From Prosapia bicincta (taxonomy: Eukaryota > Arthropoda > Insecta > Hemiptera > Cercopidae), in the NCBI GenBank assembly GCA_036971475.1, contig JBAIZL010000002.1, positions 14,962,868 through 15,026,867 of the forward strand: a DNA stretch of 64,000 nucleotides, read 5' to 3'. Positions 45,616 through 58,900 of the stretch are shown one piece after another. The translations under genes and the position numbers were made by a program. The notes under the pieces are model-generated. The model searched no databases and was not told where the DNA came from. It worked only from the letters and a program-made list of their open reading frames with translations. Each line of letters starts with the position of its first letter. The stretch's first letter is position 1.

Positions 45616-47344
45616 AATAATATTTTAAAAGAATTTAAAATCATAAATTAAATATTATAATGAAATATTTTAGTTTTAAATGTGATAAAAACTTATCACA
45701 AAAGGTGCAAGGTATGTTGTAATGATTTATTGTGGAGAATTGTCTGTTGAGCCCGGATAGTTGACTTGACTGTACTACAAGTGCCAAGCAGGTCTGATCA
45801 ACCTGCAGATAATCTTATCAGTTGGAATGCCAATAATGCTGCAGCCCCAACTGCACAAGGTCAAGTTCAGTTGTCCTGTGCTTGGCAGACATGTAGGACA
45901 TTTAATGAAATTAATTCATGAAGGCTCCACGACAACACCAGCCTTTTTTCCTGTCAGAGCTCCCTCCTAGCTCAAACCTGGACATTAGCTAAGGTGAGGT
46001 ATTTTTGTTTTTATGATAAATAGTTTATAAGTTTTGTTTTGATAGTTATTTTGTACAGATAAATTGGGGCATAATTATTTGCTGATCAATAAATGAAATT
46101 TTAAGCAACAATTAATTTTTCAAATATGTCTGTGGTTTTTCTATCTATTTAAAATCTATGTGAAAAATTAAACTTTGAAAATAGTATATTTATCTATTTA
46201 TATAAAGCAGTATATGTACTTAACAGGATTTAAAATATATTTAACTGTTGCATTAACTTTAAGATAATTTGTCAATGTCAAGCTGGGACAAATTAGACAT
46301 AACTACATTGTCTTAGGAATATTATTTGAAATGTTGAAGCATATGATGTGCAAAAAGGTTCATAGAGGTGTAAGAGGATAATTGTAACTTACTTTGCACA
46401 ACTTTATGTTTCATATAGTCCATTTAATATTTAATTAAAGAGACTGAATCTATTCTCTCTCATGCTTATGACTTCAGTGCCTGTTAGGGGCCTTTATAAA
46501 CTGTATAATGTATCTAGTCCCTAGATTTTATTCTTATTGAAATGTTTAGGGATTTCTCTGGGAGTTGTTGGTCTGACTGTAGGTCTATCCATCTATCTGT
46601 CTGTCTGAGACCCACTTGTTAGAACTACTGTGGCCCAGATCTACCAAACTCCCGGGTCTGCGGGGAAGTTATCTCCGTACCGATAAGTGAAACTTTTTAT
46701 TATGATACTTTGAATATAGGTTAATTTTCAATTTCCATACTAGACTTAGCTGGTAACAATATCAAGGACCACTACATATCTTACTTCCTATCCCTACCAG
46801 GAGGCTACCGTTAACTATTGGGGAAGAAAATCAGCTTCCCACCATACACCTTAGCTAGTACATTTACATTTATAACTTATCTGTGTTTGTTAGTGTGAAT
46901 TTATTAGTGTTCTTATATATGTATATATACATTGTTACCTGTATTAGTATTCCAGTTCAGTGGTGGCCACCCAAATTTAATATTAAGGTATTAGGTTTAG
47001 AGTCATGTGTAAATTTTTATTAATATTGGTTTAATAAATAGTTAATATCGATTATTGTCACATCAGATTTATTGAGAATATTTTATGAAAGTTTAACGTC
47101 AGTGATACCTCTGTATGAAACTCTCCACTATCTCTCCCACTCTCCCTATTGGCTGGCCGTCGTGGCTCGATTAATTACGAGAGCGATAGGGCTTTCCCTT
47201 GTACGGGCCTCATCTAACTATTACAATAGAACAAGGTGGCGCCCCGAGCAAAGATTACTTTAAACGTTTGTCAAGGATATCTAACAAGATAAAATTGATT
47301 TCGAATTGTGATACCCACCCCCTAGGCTAAGCGAAACTGGGACC
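45616..47344. other. Intergenic stretch; GC-richer island at 45750-45990
   Basis: The island 45750-45990 has two overlapping open frames of about 55-65 codons and ends with a donor-like AAGGTGAGG. I recognise no protein, and nothing links it to other exons. Confidence 0.4.
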
Positions 47345-47575
47345 GCTACAATGTATTATAGTTATTTCATCTCATTTGTGCGTAAAATAAGTGATAACAT
47401 ATGATTTCATAAAACAGCTGATTTTATGTTATAGGTTAAGTGGTAGGACAGCTGTTTTAACACATAGTTTTGTTACCTTTATTTATATTGATTTTAATTA
47501 TATAAAAAATAGTAACTATGATAAACATTTTCTTTGTTGACCCTAGTAGGAAGTGACTAAGTACATTTTTGTTTA
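47345..47575 (-). repeat. Dispersed family B copy
   Basis: Minus strand copy with AAAACAGCTGTCCTACCAC and AATCAGCTGTTTTATGAAA. Confidence 0.85.
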
Positions 47576-49919
47576 TACTAAATTACTTCTGCCTTATGTA
47601 TTAACACTAATAATAATAGAATACCAATTACGACTAACTTTATTCCCCTTTTATATACCATATCTCTAATAGCCTTAACGCAATTTAACAGCACAATATA
47701 ACCCCTTTATGTAATTGTTAAAAGTTTGACACCCTTTGAAAGGTTTGTTTTAGGCTCTTCCATTATAAATGTATACAGACATTTTGTCACAGAGTTTAAA
47801 TAAGTGACAGACATATCTTCAGTAGTGGAAGGAGTTCTGTTAGGATTACATAGTACTTGCAAATTGGACAAGCACAGATTGACTGATGACAAGCTACAGT
47901 AGAGCGAGGGCTTATTGAAAGGCTGATTCGAGAAGGCACTTAGCTAGTTGGTGTCTTTAAGTTTTCTCTAAACGTTACAATAAAATCTATATAATAATTC
48001 GTGTTCAACTAGGGCAATATATTTTGGTAATTTAAATAAAAATTACATAACGGATTGAATTCTGTAATTGTTAATGCATTAAATAGATAAAAATAAAGAT
48101 TTCAGCTAAAATAACATAATGTAATCACATTCTTTAAGTTTAACTGAAAGGTTAATCAGTTAAAAACTCAATTTTGTATAGAATATTCTTTTATGTAATA
48201 ACTGTTATATTTTTGCATCTATAATCTTTATCTTCTCTTTTAATTTTAAATGAGGTATTTTTTGTAAAAAGTAGCAGCCGCTTTAAATTTGATTCTTAAG
48301 GGCACTCAAAGTAAATAAACAGACAAAGAATCTTTAATAAGAGATATGTTTCATAAACATTAGGCAATTGTTGCCTTTTGGGATGGCTGGTTTGCAACCA
48401 AAATGTAGGCTATATGACGTCATTGAGAAATAATTTCTAAAGATGAATATACTGTTTTTTAAACAATTCGGCAGAGCCAATACCGTTGGTTACATCGATT
48501 GAACTTAATTGAACATGATTGAAATGGTAAAAAGGAATCGCATGAGCAAATGTAGTAATTTGAAATTTCGATTTAATTATTAAAATTTTTATTACTACCG
48601 CAATATACTTAGTACACGGAGAAGAAAATGTTAACATGCAGCGAAATAATAGCACTTTTACAAGCTTCCAACCATAACAAGTCTGTCATGTAGAGTAGAC
48701 CATGATTAATGATCGGAATAATCCTCCAGCCAGAGCTTTCCCGTCTGGTGAAGAGCGCCCGACGTTCCAGGCCAGGAAATCCGGTGTAATGCTAAATTGA
48801 AAACCTCTGTAAGGTTTGTGATGGAGTTGTATCGATTTCGAGATATCGGTCAGAGGAAATGTATTTCGAGAGAAGACGGTTTTATAGTAAGGAGCTACAC
48901 GTCTCGCAAAAATGATCCCTGTATTCAATCCCAACAAACCTCGAATATCTATATTTAATATTACCAGGTTTCTTTACACACACACACACACACACATATA
49001 CGTGTTTGTGGACACTTGGCCGGACGCAAACTCTACACGCATCTTGTGGGAGCTCTTAGTTCTAGTGAAGTAATCAACTTGAAAATTTGTATATAGCTGT
49101 TAAATATTGTTAATAGTAAACGCACAACTTGTCCTTTTATGTAACTTGAAATTTAAATTCACGTATTATAAATTTCTTCTGAGGACGCAGTTAAAGCGTG
49201 CACACTCACTTGTGCATGGTATGTTGGGGGCTTTCTGCCTGACTATTATCTATCTGAGTCATCACCTCCTTACGTTCCGACCCACCGATGTTTATGTCTA
49301 TGATCATAAGAAGTTGAGATAAGGCGTAGTAGTATGATAAAAAGACGGCTAGATTAGGCTGATCTGCAACGCTTACAGATGAAGCCAAAGTAGGTTGGTT
49401 ACATTTGTGTGATCAATCGGAACGTTAGACCATGGCATTAAATCCTTTTGCTTTCAGGCACTATTAGGTTCTGCAATATTCTCAAAGAAATTCATGTATT
49501 TGAAAAATGCATGTTTTCTTCACTCTGAAATTTTAATTACGATTAAAATTTTGTTCTATATATTACAAGTTTTTACATTTTAACTCTTTTAAAAAAAATA
49601 ATTATTCGTTAAAAATAGTAACAATAGTAAACCATTAAAAATATTTTTTTTCTTGATTTATAAACACAAGGAGCTATAAAATTCTGTCAAAAACATTTTT
49701 TATAAAAATGAAAAAAATAACTATTTATATCTGTTAAAGCAATGCAACATGCCTGCCTCTACGTGGAACATAATATAGATTATTTTGTAGAAAAAAAATC
49801 TAAAATCCTATTCCACGATACCATTAATTGTATTTATGAATTGGCGGTTTTTATATACATATATATCTTGTATGATTGCCAAAAATGTAGGGTTCTTATT
49901 TCTGACAAATAAAAACAAA
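47576..49919. other. Intergenic stretch, nothing certain
   Basis: Short frames only, plus a CA run at 48978-48997. A minus-strand 83-codon frame at 48686-48937 has no family match. Confidence 0.5.
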
Positions 49920-52260
49920 TATTATGTCCAGATTTATCTATCTATAGAAACTTAAAATTCAATTAATAAAAAAACCAAGGTTTTACAAAATATTGCAAAT
50001 TTTATTTATGCCTCCTAAAATATATAGATTGAATGTGTTTGTATGTAAGATAAAACACAAACTCGTTTCTACAAACACGGCAAAATAACAACGGATTCTC
50101 CAAAACAAGTTAGGCAAGTGTGACTGAATAGCCTGGCCTACACAATTTAATAAAAAATAACTTTATAGCTAAGTGCTAGTTTTTATAAGTATAAAAAAAA
50201 ATAATTAGTTATAACACCAATTACCAAAAACTAAATGAAATATCAGGGTGATTTTTTCTAAATCTTCCGTTTTGTGTTTGAAGCGTGAACAACTAAAGTT
50301 AAAGTATAAGATTTAAGATTTACAAAACGTATACAAATTCAACACGACGTATACAAATGTATGAAATTGCCGATGGTAAGTTGGATCGTATGTAAAAGCT
50401 TAGAGCCTCCTTTCTCGAACAGTTTCACTATTCGATTAAGCAACTAAAACATCATTATAACCAGTGTAACACAGGTCTTCAAGTTGCACGTTTAAACGTG
50501 GGTGGTCATTTTAGGGTAATTGTGGAAATAGTTGAGATAAACCTAATTTCGCTACCTTCTTTCATAAGCTGGGGATGACGCTGGACATACCGTAGTATTA
50601 ATAGACTCACAGCAACTGAAAACGTGATGTAAATCCCGTGGTAACATAAACTTTCCAGAATCTTACATTTATGTGTTCCAAAACCATTATAAATTTGTTG
50701 ATCTAATTTTTACTTTTTTGACCTAATTCTAAACGTGGAAACGATAACTCTCCAAACTGATTTTCCGAACCTAGAAACAGATTCAGTAATATATATTTGT
50801 ATTGTTTTATTATTTAGATATCTTCACCGATTATTACTAAAATAACATATTTAATTTAATTTTAGGAAAATCTATGAAGAAAAACTATTACTCGATTTAA
50901 ATTAACCTCGATATTTTATTGGTTTGCGTAAAACTCACAATATGGCAAGGTCCAGTTTAAGAGAAGGATGCAAAGATATAAAAAATATTTTTTCTTTACC
51001 GTTTACTATGAAATTTTTCTAAACTAGCCTTCGGTTATATAAGATGATTTCATTTGTTCTCTGAAAGCCATTTGTATAATTTTATTTAAACAATAAGTAA
51101 GAGTATAGCAGCTCATTTCAAGACATTGACCAAATCTACACTTGCCATTTTCAAGTCTTACGATTTGATAGCTATTATACCACTATTTAGTCGCCATAAT
51201 TCATCCTTTCATATTTGAAAAATACTGTAGGCATGTGTGGCTCTAGACGTTGCGGGACCATGGGCAATTCATTATTACTTTCTAGTGCTGGGGATTAAAT
51301 GTGATAAAAGGATACAGTTACTTAATGCTGATTCAGGATTTTACGTAGATTCTTGAAATTAATTTAATATGCCTAAACCATTACTGTTTACTAAACCATT
51401 CATGTTATAATGGGGTATTTATAAGTTCATGTTTCTTAAAGCGAAGTTCTAAAATAAACACTCTTGTTTAAAACGAAGTGAAACAATATGGAAAATAAAT
51501 AACCGACTATACATATAGCTTTTACTATGGAATTACATTCGATATATTACATAGATAGTTCAACTCGTGTAACCTAATGTAACGGTTTCCGGTGGCGCGG
51601 AGATATTGATGGCGAATTGTTGGTTAGTTCAGTCTTTTCTTACATAAACTCAAATTATTAGGCTATAATTTGATGGCCTACATTAAAATATATTTTATAA
51701 ATCATGATTTTATTTTACATTTGTATTGATTGTGGTTCAACCTTGCGTCGTTAAACCATAATCCATAATTGATGGATTCGCGACATTGTATTGAACAGAA
51801 GTATGGAGCTATGGCGCCCACACAATGCGGTGATCAGGTTCAGGCCTTTATATTGGAGAATAACAATTAGCTTGATATGGTATCATAAACAATAGTGTTC
51901 CTTAACATAAATAAATAAAACCTCTATACCACAAATCACATTTTTCTTCTATTTAACACCTTATGTACATCTAGATTGCATAGCAATCATTCTCAGAGGT
52001 GATTACAATTTTATTTTTTTAATAACCTCTCAATGATTGCTATACAATTGAAACGTACATTATAAAAAAAAGTCATTTGTGGTTGAGAGGTTTCACTTAT
52101 TTATATTATAGTAAACATTTCGCTACAGTTGTTTTATACAGATAATAGAGTCCCTTACCTTCAATGTAAAATTACTCTGATAATAACTATAAAAGATTTT
52201 TAATTGATGAAAGATAAAACGATCTATCGAAATTATAATAACCTCTGTTTAGTTAGTAAG
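49920..52260. repeat. Segmental duplication, copy 1
   Basis: Collinear with 53025-55930. Examples: AGTATGG with CCATAATCCATAATTG at 51765-51815 versus 54825-54880, and GAAGTGAAACAATATGGAAA at 51475 versus 54564. Copies are diverged by many substitutions and small indels. Confidence 0.85.
51905..52157. mobile_element. Foldback/MITE-like insertion with 5-bp target duplication
   Basis: Present in duplication copy 1 but absent from copy 2 at 55819-55823. CCTTA occurs at both junctions (51900-51904 and 52153-52157). Inside, about 75-bp imperfect inverted arms run from AAACCTCTATACCACAAATC (51918) to CATTTGTGGTTGAGAGGTTT (ending about 52093). No ORF. Confidence 0.75.
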
Positions 52261-52261
52261 A

Positions 52262-52408
52262 CGTCCATAAGATATATACATACACACATTCATATATACA
52301 TCGGTTTTTAAACAATCCTATGCCTCTGGTTGGATATACACTAACCTTAACAAAGCATCTTGAGAATATATTAAACAATCCCTCCGAATTTACATTTACA
52401 TACATACA

Positions 52409-52478
<70 letters not shown>

Positions 52479-52730
52479 TATATAAAACCATCCAGAAAAT
52501 ATGTTAAACAATCTCTCCAAATGTCATTAAAATGTTCAGAAGTTTAGGCGGTCATAAGATACATACACACTTACATCAGTTTTTGAACCATCCTAAGCCA
52601 CTGGGGCAGAGCCCTGTTAATAGATCTATTCCAAACCTCAATCGAACCAACCTGGGAATGTATCAAACAATTTCATAAATTTCTGTTCAGCGGTTTAGGC
52701 GTGTATAGCCTAACATACATACAAAAATTC

Positions 52731-52740
<10 letters not shown>
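52262..52740 (+). repeat. Dispersed family C copies around a (TA)n array
   Basis: CATAAGATA followed by CATAC repeats, and TTTTTGAACCATCCTAAGCC and similar, occur twice, separated by a TA array at 52410-52484. Runs into (TA)n and a PLE end at 52780, as at 35640-35940. Confidence 0.75.

Positions 52741-52779
<39 letters not shown>
52734..52779. repeat. (TA)n microsatellite
   Basis: TA run joining family C to the PLE-end fragment. Confidence 0.95.
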
Positions 52780-52782
<3 letters not shown>

Positions 52783-52826
52783 AACTAAGTCAAAATACAA
52801 ATACAAGAATTATAATTGAATTTACA

Positions 52827-52870
52827 ATTCAAAGCTTTCGTTGGCTAACAGTACCAACATCATCAGGAAT
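52827..52870 (-). ncRNA. Hammerhead ribozyme candidate, one-base deletion in stem III
   Basis: Minus strand: ATTC, CTGATGA, T, GTTGG/CCAAC, GAAA, GCTTT, GAAT. One A fewer than the palindrome copy, so stem III shortens to AGCT. It is a single arm of the same element (52779-52880), followed by (TA)n and (GA)n. Confidence 0.5.
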
Positions 52871-52877
52871 ATTAAAC

Positions 52878-53014
<137 letters not shown>

Positions 53015-53024
53015 TAAAACAAAC

Positions 53025-55930
53025 ATAAAATTCAATTTTATCTATCTATACAAATATTAATTTTAACACTATCAAAACTATAGGGTCTACAGAATATTCC
53101 AAATTTCATTCATACCTCCCAAAATGTATAGATCGACTGTATTTGTAAGTAAAATAAAACACAAACTCTTTTCTACAAAACACTGCAAAATAGCAACGGG
53201 TACTTCAAAACATGCTAAGCAAGTGTGCACGAATGACCTACCCTTTTTTTAAAAAATAACAACTTTATAGCTACATACTACTTTTGATAAATATACGAGT
53301 AAAATAAATAATTAGTTACAATACCAGTTGCCTACAACTAAAGGAAATACCAGGCTGATTTTTTCAAAATCTTCCGTTTTATGATTAAAACGCAAAAAAC
53401 TAAAGTTATTCTATAAGATTTAAATCATAATATGATTTGTGTTTAAAATATAATATTGTTGTGTATATAATTGTAACACGATGTTTATAAATGTATGAAA
53501 TTACCGATTGCAGGTATTTAAAAGCTTGGAGCCTCTTTTCTCGAACAGTTTCACTTTCGATTAAAGCTACTAAATCATCATTATAACCTAGAACCTCAAG
53601 TAGCTTGATTACAAACGTGTGTGGTCATTTTAGGGTAATTGTGGAAATAGTTGTGATAAAACTGATTACCTTTTTTTATAAGCTGGGGATGCACTGGACA
53701 TACCGTATTATTAGTACACTGAAAACTACTTAAATCCCGTGGTAAAATAAACACAGAATCTTACTGTTATGTGTTCCGTAATCATTATTAATTTGTTCAG
53801 CCTAATTTTGACATTTTGACCTAATCCTAAAAGTAAAAACGATGGTAAGCCAAGCGGATTTCGCTAACTTAGAAACAGATCCACTAATATCTATTTGTAT
53901 TGTTTTATTATTTAAATATCTTCGCCGATTAATATAAAATAATATGTAAATTTTATTTTATAAAAACCTTTGAAAAAAAACAATTACCCAATTTAAATTA
54001 CCCTCCATGATTTCTTTGTTATTATACAACTCACAATATGACAAGGTTCAGTTTTATCTGAGAAGGACGTATAGATATAAACAGTATTTTTCTCTTTTCC
54101 GTTACTTGGAAATATTTACACAGTAGACTAGGTTATGTAAGGATTGGCTCAGTAACGTGGTATTATACTACTACTTAGTTGCCACATTTCATCCTTTTAT
54201 ATGTGAAAAGTACTGTAGGCATTTGTGGCTCTAAACGTTGCGGGTCAATGGGCTATTCATTATTGCTGTCTAGTGCTGAGTATTTAATTGGAAAAGAATG
54301 ATAGAGTTACTCAATGCTGTTTAGGGCTTTTAAGTATATGTTCTTGAAATTATTCTATTAACCCTAAACCGTTATACGTTCATGTTATAATAAGGTATTT
54401 ATAAGTTTATGTTTCTTATAGAAAAGTTTTGAAATAAACACTGAAATTAATTTAACAAGCCTTAACCATTACTGTTACTAAACCACTAATGTTATAAATG
54501 GGGTATTTATAAGTTGATGTTTCTTAAAGCGAAGTTCTAGAACAAACACTCTTGTTTAAAAAGAAGTGAAACAATATGGAAAATAAACAACCAACTATAA
54601 ATACACCTCTTAGTATGGAATTACATTCAATATATTACATAGATAGTTCAGCTCATGCAAATTTATATCACGGTTCCCGGCGGCGCGAAGATACTGTTGG
54701 AGAATTGTTAGAGTTAGTTCGGTCTTTTCATATTTATCTATATTTTGATGGCCTAAACTAAAATCTATTTTATAAAGCATTGCTTTATTTTAATTTGTAT
54801 TGACTATGGCCTAACCTTGCGACGTTAAAGCATAATCCATAATTGTTGGGTTAGCGATATTATATTGAAGAGAAGTATGGTCATTACTATTTACAAATAT
54901 GTGATTGATATGATAACATAAACTGTCAACGCTTCTATATCCAGCCCAACGAATTGGTTTATCGGTATCAACCATACCTAATCTTTAAATGACGAGAAGC
55001 AGTGTCTCTGTACTTCGGTCATGTATTTAAAGAATAAATAATATAGACTACCTCAACGAATAATGCAGAAGTGAATCTTCGGTTGCATTTTGATAGTGCA
55101 ATAATACGTCTTGTTTTTTAAGAATAGGATGGGAGTATGGACAGGTTTCCACAATCCTAACTTGCAATACTAATGTTCTATGTGGTTAATATGTGCGAAC
55201 ATGCAATAGAAACCAATAGTATACTCGTGTTGTTAAAATATCGCAGCATTGCATACAATTTGGCATTTAATATGACCAACGTATGTGTACTACGTGTTAA
55301 TTTCTATGTTTGCATTAAAGAGATAAGTAAACAAACATAGGTAATCAGAGGCTGAAGTCGATCGATGATAGAAACAAATAATGTTTCAACTTTGGGAGAA
55401 AACGGTCATAGTCAAAAGTCATAGGAAGAAAATTTTCCTTCACTTGAGAGAAAAGCACATTATATTGGACAAAACTGTTGGTGTTATTTTAATATAAATA
55501 CAACATTTACAAATCTTTTGGAGGGTTATTCAATACCCAGTGCTGCCCTTAGTGATTAACGTTTAACCTACGAATCGAAAGAAAGAGATGAAAATGCATG
55601 AATGCAGGTAGCTAGATCTGCGTCAAACGCATTAAGAATACTTCTAATATGGTGATCATCGCCCGTAGATTATATTGTAGACACATTTATATCAAGATTG
55701 ACCAATTGAGGCACAAAATGCGGGGATCAGGTTGAGCCCTTCATCTTGAAGAGGCTTGGACTTAAGTTTACTGTATTTATAACAATTCGCTTGACATGGT
55801 ATCATAAACATTATTGTACCTTACGTTCAATGTAAAATTACTTCATACTAACTACAAAAGATTGTGTTAATTGATGAAAAATCAGTTAATAAAGCAAATA
55901 CACAGGTAAAAAAATTGAAAACAGTCAAAA
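53025..55930. repeat. Segmental duplication, copy 2
   Basis: Homolog of 49920-52260. It contains about 800 bp (roughly 54890-55700) with no counterpart in copy 1 and lacks the foldback insertion of copy 1. Confidence 0.85.
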
Positions 55931-58900
55931 CCTTTTGTTTTTTTTGCACTAACAATAAGATAGACATCGCTAGTTATTATCAGTAATCTGTATACCCAGT
56001 ATAACAAGGAGCTTTTTTATGGCAAGTTTATTTAACTGCTTCTTCAGTCACTTCCTCATTTTAGTTTGTAGCTATTTTAACAAAATGGAAAATAATTAAT
56101 AATAAATGAAAACCAGGAGAAAGATTTAATACAATAGTAAGAGAAGATGTTTGAAATCGACTTAAATCCGTTTTGAGAAATTCCCAGGTTCTTCGCCCGG
56201 CCTTGTAGAAAGTAACATCCTTGTATTAACACAATGAAAGTTTTACTTGTAATCGTTGTGGAAAAGATATGCTGTAGGAATTAAATAAATTCTTACGACT
56301 ACAATGAAAATATAATGAATGTTCCTAATTTAAAGGATATGGAAAAATGGCAAAAATTGTATCCGTAAAAGCAGATAGGGCTTAATATAATGGGTAAATA
56401 TATAAATATACTATATCGATTACCGAATCCCTTTAAAACCATTCTGTTCAGCTCCACGACACTATACATACATCAGGAGGCACTGGATGATTGATTTTTT
56501 TCAAAAGGTATGGTAGCAAAGGCATTTTAACCCTTAAATGCATGATTTTTTATTTTTAATTGAAAAAAATTGTTCTTAATTTAATACTTGGTCATCGTTG
56601 AGTATTCAAGTTAGTAGTTTTTAAAGTGCTGCTCCCTGCTTCTTGCCTTAATACTCATACATACTTGTTTGGTCAATATATATTCCATTGCACATCTCAC
56701 GCTGTAAATTCCGAATTTCTCACAGGCGGATTTCTTGGCCTATTTCGTTATGAGCAGGTTTAAGAGCAATGCTAAAGAGACAAAGAAATTTCTTCTTCTG
56801 GTTTGGACCCTGTATGTCGACGATGTATTTGGAACTTAATGGATTCTTTCCCTTGATAAATTTACCACAGAGTTAGGCCTACACGTGCGGAATAGTATTT
56901 CCTGTTTATTGATGATACAAAAAATACTAATGTAAAATAGATAACTCGTGAGTAAGGAGTTTGGTGTTCTGTAGGTTATAATGTCTTTATTGTTTGAGTT
57001 TTAAATATATTAATTTGTTTGTTTTATAGTTGTACGGTACGAAGCTTATACACAATTTATATTGACGTGGCTTGATGAAATTTGTTAGTAGTAGCCTATC
57101 ACTGATGAAAACGGCATCGTCATCGTAACTAGTCGATATGTTTTACTAAACTAGTGTGTAATGAGATTTAGAGCGAAATTTCCTTTTTAGAGCTTTCAGA
57201 GAGAAAAAAAATTTTTAGTTATATTTGGCTATTGTAGTTATAAAAATACTATTATTAAATTTTTATTAGGGAAGATAGTTTGGAATTGTTTGTACATATA
57301 TATAAAATAAGCGTAGAATAACTCTACGTGAACAAGAAAAGGGGATTAGGTTAGGCTTGATCATAATATATGTTTAAGTCGACCAAGTAAAAGCCTTTTC
57401 ATATTTAGAGTGCGTAACTTAGGGATACGTTTTTGTATTATTGTTCCCCCGATTAGCTACCTGAAACGCTTTTATACTTATATAAACAATGAATATGGGG
57501 AAACAGTTAAAATTCTACTTATTGAAAATGCCAATAGCAATAGTTTTTTTATTTTAAAGAATTTGGAATTGCTAATCTAATCTTCAAAAATGATTTTTAA
57601 ATTATCTTAAGTAGATTAAGCTGCGGTATGAATAAGATTAACCTAACTCACTAAACAGTGCCTCTGTATGGTCGTCGGTTGTGATCATTATCTTATTGCA
57701 TCTAATTTTCTAATCTATAATTTTTTCTCGTTTTGACCTTTCTTTCTCAGAAGAAATTACCTAAATTTTATAAGAATGGGTGGAGTTGCTGAGCATTGTA
57801 ATATTTTGTACACATTAACATATACTGATATATAAATAATTTCTATAGTGGAACATATTTTTCCATAAATGAGGAAGACAGTTTAGGGAAATGTGTTCCT
57901 TTGTCATCTCAAACCGTACAAACGTCTTGAGTTTATTAAAGCTCAAGCTATTATTTATTAAATGGAAGTAGGGATAAGTTTACATATCTATTACTAATGT
58001 AAAATAGATGGTTAGTATGTTACAATATTCAATATTGAGTTATCGTATATTTTTACAATATTTTAACATTATGTATGAATATATGTACACATGCACACAC
58101 ATATGGTCACTAAAATCCAGTATATACACGTTTAGTCTAGAACATTTAATTTATTAAATTAATACTTAATTTTATATATCTTTATACACTAAATATATAA
58201 ATAAACAAATAAAGTAGCGGTTCAACACGAATATAGAAGTAAATAATATTTGAATTTTTATATCACTATTTTGACAATGGGAGAGAATTGTCATGGTCAA
58301 ATTTCACAGGATAAATAAATGACTACTTCTCTTTATTTATAGTGAGAAGAAAAGTACATTATTTTACTTCGGACAAAGCTGCTAATACGATATTATTTGA
58401 GGCTCAATACTTTCAAGATTTTTGAGGTTTGAAAGGCAAACCCTACTGCCCTAAGTTATTTGCTTTCAAGTCACAAATGTAAGCGATTGTAAAAAACGGT
58501 TGGATCCAAAACTAAACACTGAGAACTTGTACTCGCGATTGGATCGGTGATTAACAATAATTTCTAGCCGCTATCACTTACAAAAACACTTCTGTTACCG
58601 GTGATCACCGTTAATAGATAGTTTTGCAGATGTACATTTATATGTAAGCGATAAGACATGATATGCAGAAACTGCTGTGTCTCGTCCGCCCTTTATCTTG
58701 GAACTACTACGGCTAACGTTTATTTACACATGTCTATCTGATATGATAACATAAACTGTCGACACTCAGACATTCTTTCATCGGTCAGGGTTACAAGCAA
58801 TATATAGGGAAAAATGAGATTCAAACGTAAATTTTGAAGGTATTTGCCCGGCAGATTTCCAAATACTGTTAGATTTATACTTAGCAGTCGAAAAGTAGCA

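Noticed and set aside
47072..47263. 63-codon plus-strand frame
   Set aside because: No domain or context; typical length for chance frames here.
48686..48937. 83-codon minus-strand frame
   Set aside because: Opening looks protein-like, but no domain, family, splice or paralog support.
57098..57135. CTGATGA with CATCGTCATCG and ACTAGT
   Set aside because: GAAA is replaced by GTAA and stem I needs a bulge; probably a decayed copy, so not called as a ribozyme.
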